Assembly (NCBI GenBank): GCA_947457445.1
Contig: CANGVO010000029.1
Coordinates: 1-9,635, forward strand
Length of the DNA stretch: 9,635 nucleotides
From: Actinomycetota bacterium
GTDB taxonomy: Bacteria > Actinomycetota > Actinomycetes > Nanopelagicales > Nanopelagicaceae
Direction: 5' to 3'
This document shows positions 7,231 to 9,635 of the stretch, in pieces (position 1 is the first letter of the stretch; each line of letters begins with the position of its first letter). The notes beneath the pieces were generated by a model. It saw only the letters and a program-made list of their open reading frames with translations, was not told where the DNA came from and ran no database searches. The position numbers and the translations under genes are program-made.

Positions 7231-8738
7231 TGGCTCTTTCATACGATGATGTAATCGCGAAGTACGAACCAGTACTCGGTCTAGAAGTACACGTGGAGTT
7301 AAATACCGAATCAAAAATGTTTTGTTCTTGCAGCACGACATTTGGCGGGGAACCAAACACTCAAACCTGCCCGGTCTGTTTGGCGTTGCCAGGTGCGCTG
7401 CCTGTTGTAAATGCAAAGGCGATCGAGTCATCAATTCTTATCGGCTTGGCCCTGAACTGTAAAATCGCGCCGTATAGCCGATTCTCACGTAAGAACTATT
7501 TCTATCCAGATATGCCGAAGAATTTCCAGATCTCGCAATATGACGAGCCAATCTGCTTCGATGGTTATGTCGATGTCGAAATCGAAACGGAAGAAGGCCC
7601 AAAACAGTTCCGTATTGAAATTGAACGTGTACACATGGAAGAAGACACCGGAAAATCTCTGCACGTTGGTGGAGCAACCGGGCGAATCCACGGCGCTGAA
7701 TATTCTCTCCTTGATTACAACCGTGCGGGTATACCGCTTGTGGAAATTGTTACGAAAATTGTGCCCGGAACTGGCAAGTATGCACCTGAAGTAGCGAAGG
7801 CATATGTTGCAGAACTTCGCGATATTTTGCGCGGACTAAAAGTTTCAGATGTAAAGATGGAGCAAGGTTCACTACGTTGCGATGCCAACGTTTCCTTGCG
7901 TTTAATCGGTTCTGGTGTTTTGGGAACTCGATCAGAAACAAAGAACGTTAACTCGCTCCGTTCAGTAGAGCGGGCTATCCGCGGTGAAATGATTCGTCAT
8001 GCTGAACTTCTAAATGATGGTCAAAAAGTTAAGCAAGAGACCCGCCACTTCCAAGAAGAGACCGGACTTACTCGTTCTGGTCGTTCGAAAGAACAGGCTG
8101 AGGATTACCGTTACTTCCCAGAACCTGATTTAGTTCCTGTCGCACCTGCAGCAACTTGGATCGAAGAACTGCGCGCGCAGCTGCCCGAACGTCCTTCACT
8201 TCGTCGCAAGCGCCTTAAAGAACAGTGGGCAGTTCCAGATAAAGAGATGGCCGCGATGATTAACGCCGATGTACTAGATATTGTTGAAGAAACCGTTCTG
8301 CTCGGTTCTGATCCAACTAAGGCGCGCACCTGGTGGCTCGGTGAAATTTCTCGTCTTGCAAATGAAAAAGATCTTGCCATCGCTGATCTTTCAATAACGC
8401 CTAAAGATGTTGCAGATATCGTTGCCTTAATTGCGGCCGGAGAACTTACCGATAAGTTGGCACGCCAAGTTGTGGAAGGCGTTATCGCTGGTGAAGGCAA
8501 TCCTGCCGAAGTTGTTGCAAAGCGTGGAATCAAAGTTGTAAATGATGACGGTGCGCTAATGGCAGCCATCGAAAAAGTTTGTGCCGAACAATCAGAAACT
8601 GCCGACAAGGTACGTAATGGACACATTCCAGCAGCGGGCGCGCTAATTGGAGCAGTCATGAAAGAGACAAAGGGCCAAGCAGATGCTGCCCGAGTTCGAG
8701 AGCTTCTACTTGGCCACTTAGGTCAAGCCACTAACTAA
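7230..8738 (+). CDS. gatB: Asp/Glu-tRNA amidotransferase subunit B
   Basis: GatB binds the misacylated tRNA, activates the side-chain carboxyl with ATP and transfers ammonia delivered from GatA. From the ATG at 7230 it has 502 residues. The GatB opening [18 protein letters not shown] is at 15-32. Four cysteines, C32, C34, C47 and C50 (CSC and CPVC), form the zinc-binding site seen in many GatB proteins. The catalytic cradle shows [19 protein letters not shown] at 87-105, HMEEDTGK at 135-142, [13 protein letters not shown] at 162-174 and [12 protein letters not shown] at 293-304. A helical tRNA-binding tail (GatB/YqeY type) fills about 340-502, including [11 protein letters not shown]. It is translationally coupled to gatA through a TAATG overlap and has a strong Shine-Dalgarno. 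Confidence 0.97.
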   Translation: MALSYDDVIAKYEPVLGLEVHVELNTESKMFCSCSTTFGGEPNTQTCPVCLALPGALPVVNAKAIESSILIGLALNCKIAPYSRFSRKNYFYPDMPKNFQISQYDEPICFDGYVDVEIETEEGPKQFRIEIERVHMEEDTGKSLHVGGATGRIHGAEYSLLDYNRAGIPLVEIVTKIVPGTGKYAPEVAKAYVAELRDILRGLKVSDVKMEQGSLRCDANVSLRLIGSGVLGTRSETKNVNSLRSVERAIRGEMIRHAELLNDGQKVKQETRHFQEETGLTRSGRSKEQAEDYRYFPEPDLVPVAPAATWIEELRAQLPERPSLRRKRLKEQWAVPDKEMAAMINADVLDIVEETVLLGSDPTKARTWWLGEISRLANEKDLAIADLSITPKDVADIVALIAAGELTDKLARQVVEGVIAGEGNPAEVVAKRGIKVVNDDGALMAAIEKVCAEQSETADKVRNGHIPAAGALIGAVMKETKGQADAARVRELLLGHLGQATN

Positions 8739-8749
8739 TTTCTTAGTTA
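8732..8749. other. Weak AT-rich hairpin between convergent gatB and MFS genes
   Basis: TAACTAA (8732-8738) and TTAGTTA (8743-8749) form a 7-bp stem around TTTC. The left arm includes the gatB stop, and the MFS stop begins two bases after the right arm. The stem has one GC pair and no clean T run on either strand, so it is at best a weak terminator. It is nevertheless the only fold I see in the 12-base gap. Confidence 0.25.
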
Positions 8750-8750
8750 A

Positions 8751-9635
8751 TTAATGCATTCCTGCACCTTCTGTTTCAACCAGTGATTCTTTCCCGATGT
8801 TAATGAAGAAGAAGAGCACCACTGCTCCCGCAAATAACAACACCGCGCTGAACTTAAATGCCACAGTGAATCCATGGGTCATCGCAAATGATGAAACTCG
8901 ATCACCAAGTTGCGTGTTTGCTGCAGCGTAAGTAGCTGTAGCGGTTGCAGCAACTGTATTTAGTAGCGCCGTTCCCAATGAGCCTCCGATTTGCTGGGAA
9001 GTATTTAACATCGCACTTGCCACACCTGTGTCATGCGAAGAGACGCCATGAAGCGAGGTAGAAGTAAGCGGGATAAATACCAAAGCCATACCGCTGGACA
9101 TGATCAGCAGTGATGGCAGAACATGGGTTACATATGAAGTTTCAGGCGTGATTCGGGTCAACATCAAAAGCCCAATGCCAGCGAAGATCAATCCAGGAAC
9201 CATGAGAAGTCTTGGTCCAAACTTTGGCAACAGTTGTGATGCAATTCCCGCAAAGACAATGATTCCGGCGGTAAATGGCAAGAATGCAAAACCTGAACGA
9301 AGTGGTGAGTATCCAAGAATTACTTGTAGATAAAGTCCGAGGAATAGGAACATAGAAAAGAGGCCCGCACCGACAACGAGTGAGCCAAGATATGAACCAC
9401 CACGGTTGCGTTCTGTTACGACGCGAAGCGGCATTAGCGGGTTAGCAACTTTCATTTCAATTACTACAAAAATTACTAAGAGAACCGCGGCAGCAACAAG
9501 GAATGAAATAGTTGTCGACGATGACCAACCCTTAGTCGCTGCTTCGTTGAATCCATAAGTCAGAGAGAAGAGTCCGGCAGTTGCAGTGATTACGCCGGGA
9601 ATGTCATAAGTGTTATCACCTTGTGCTTTGGATTC
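8751..9635 (-). CDS. DHA2-family MFS transporter (EmrB/QacA type), C-terminal part, 5' end outside window
   Basis: The frame is open from the window's right edge to a TAA at 8751-8753, giving the last 294 residues of a proton-driven exporter. Translating through the edge adds 60 residues before the Met at 9455, including DIPGVITATAGLFSLTYGF, so that Met is internal and not the start. About eight hydrophobic helices are visible, at roughly 13-29, 42-60, 83-107, 113-135, 142-160, 172-194, 204-233 and 256-279 of the visible part. This fits the second half of a 14-helix DHA2 protein. Family-typical blocks are YLQVILGYSPLRSGFAFLP at 102-120 and ASAMLNTSQQIGGSLGTALL at 206-225. Relatives export drugs, dyes or small metabolites; the substrate cannot be told. 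It ends 12 bases from gatB, tail to tail. Confidence 0.88.
   Translation of the reverse strand, partial: ESKAQGDNTYDIPGVITATAGLFSLTYGFNEAATKGWSSSTTISFLVAAAVLLVIFVVIEMKVANPLMPLRVVTERNRGGSYLGSLVVGAGLFSMFLFLGLYLQVILGYSPLRSGFAFLPFTAGIIVFAGIASQLLPKFGPRLLMVPGLIFAGIGLLMLTRITPETSYVTHVLPSLLIMSSGMALVFIPLTSTSLHGVSSHDTGVASAMLNTSQQIGGSLGTALLNTVAATATATYAAANTQLGDRVSSFAMTHGFTVAFKFSAVLLFAGAVVLFFFINIGKESLVETEGAGMH

Noticed and set aside
8111..8659. A 182-residue open frame antisense to gatB
   Set aside because: It is Ser/Ala/Thr-rich, low-complexity protein typical of the reverse strand of a real gene, without its own start signals. The same applies to the antisense frames at 2389-2820, 1744-2130 and 4125-4448.
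9453..9455. The ATG at 9455 as the MFS gene start
   Set aside because: The frame stays open to the window edge, and the extra 60 residues include two hydrophobic helices typical of DHA2 transporters, so the real start is outside the window.
1..9635. Mobile element, prophage, CRISPR, tRNA or defence system
   Set aside because: No transposase or integrase, no spaced repeats, no cloverleaf and no flanking duplications were seen. Every large stretch is explained by housekeeping genes, the hydrolase or the transporter.

Overview
The window looks like ordinary chromosomal housekeeping DNA from an actinobacterium with unusually low GC (roughly 45-50% by eye). The evidence is the actinobacterial-type order rpmA-obg-proB, an Obg with an OCT domain and an acidic tail, gatC-gatA-gatB encoded together, and first genes that appear to be leaderless. 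A streamlined freshwater planktonic lineage (acI / Nanopelagicales type) is my best guess. That guess rests on composition and protein flavour only; no search was run.

Layout. Positions 2-256 encode ribosomal protein L27 (rpmA), followed by a strong, nearly symmetric terminator (269-304). Positions 353-2965 are a tight pair, the ribosome-associated GTPase obg and proB (glutamate 5-kinase), with no base between the stop and the next start. A membrane-anchored serine hydrolase of the beta-lactamase/NylB type lies on the minus strand (2962-4107). It separates proB from proA, which lies on the plus strand (4141-5409). The hydrolase and proA diverge from a 33-base gap that is an imperfect inverted repeat, with a TACCCT box facing each start. 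Positions 5438-8738 hold gatC-gatA-gatB with overlapping stops and starts. The window ends inside a minus-strand DHA2-family (14-helix EmrB/QacA type) MFS exporter, of which the C-terminal 294 residues are visible.

How the genes fit together. ProB and ProA make glutamate 5-semialdehyde for proline synthesis through gamma-glutamyl phosphate. GatCAB converts Glu-tRNA(Gln), and possibly Asp-tRNA(Asn), to the amide through a gamma-phosphoryl intermediate on the tRNA-bound amino acid. L27 and Obg belong to the ribosome. The hydrolase and the exporter have no evident link to these pathways.

The most informative non-coding signal is a split in start-site types. Genes inside operons (proB, gatA, gatB), and obg, have recognisable Shine-Dalgarno sequences. 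The genes that start transcription units (proA, gatC and the hydrolase) either lack one or have one too far away, and instead carry a TANNNT box 6-9 bases before the start, as expected for leaderless mRNAs. I found no tRNA, rRNA, CRISPR array, insertion sequence or prophage, and no convincing new system.
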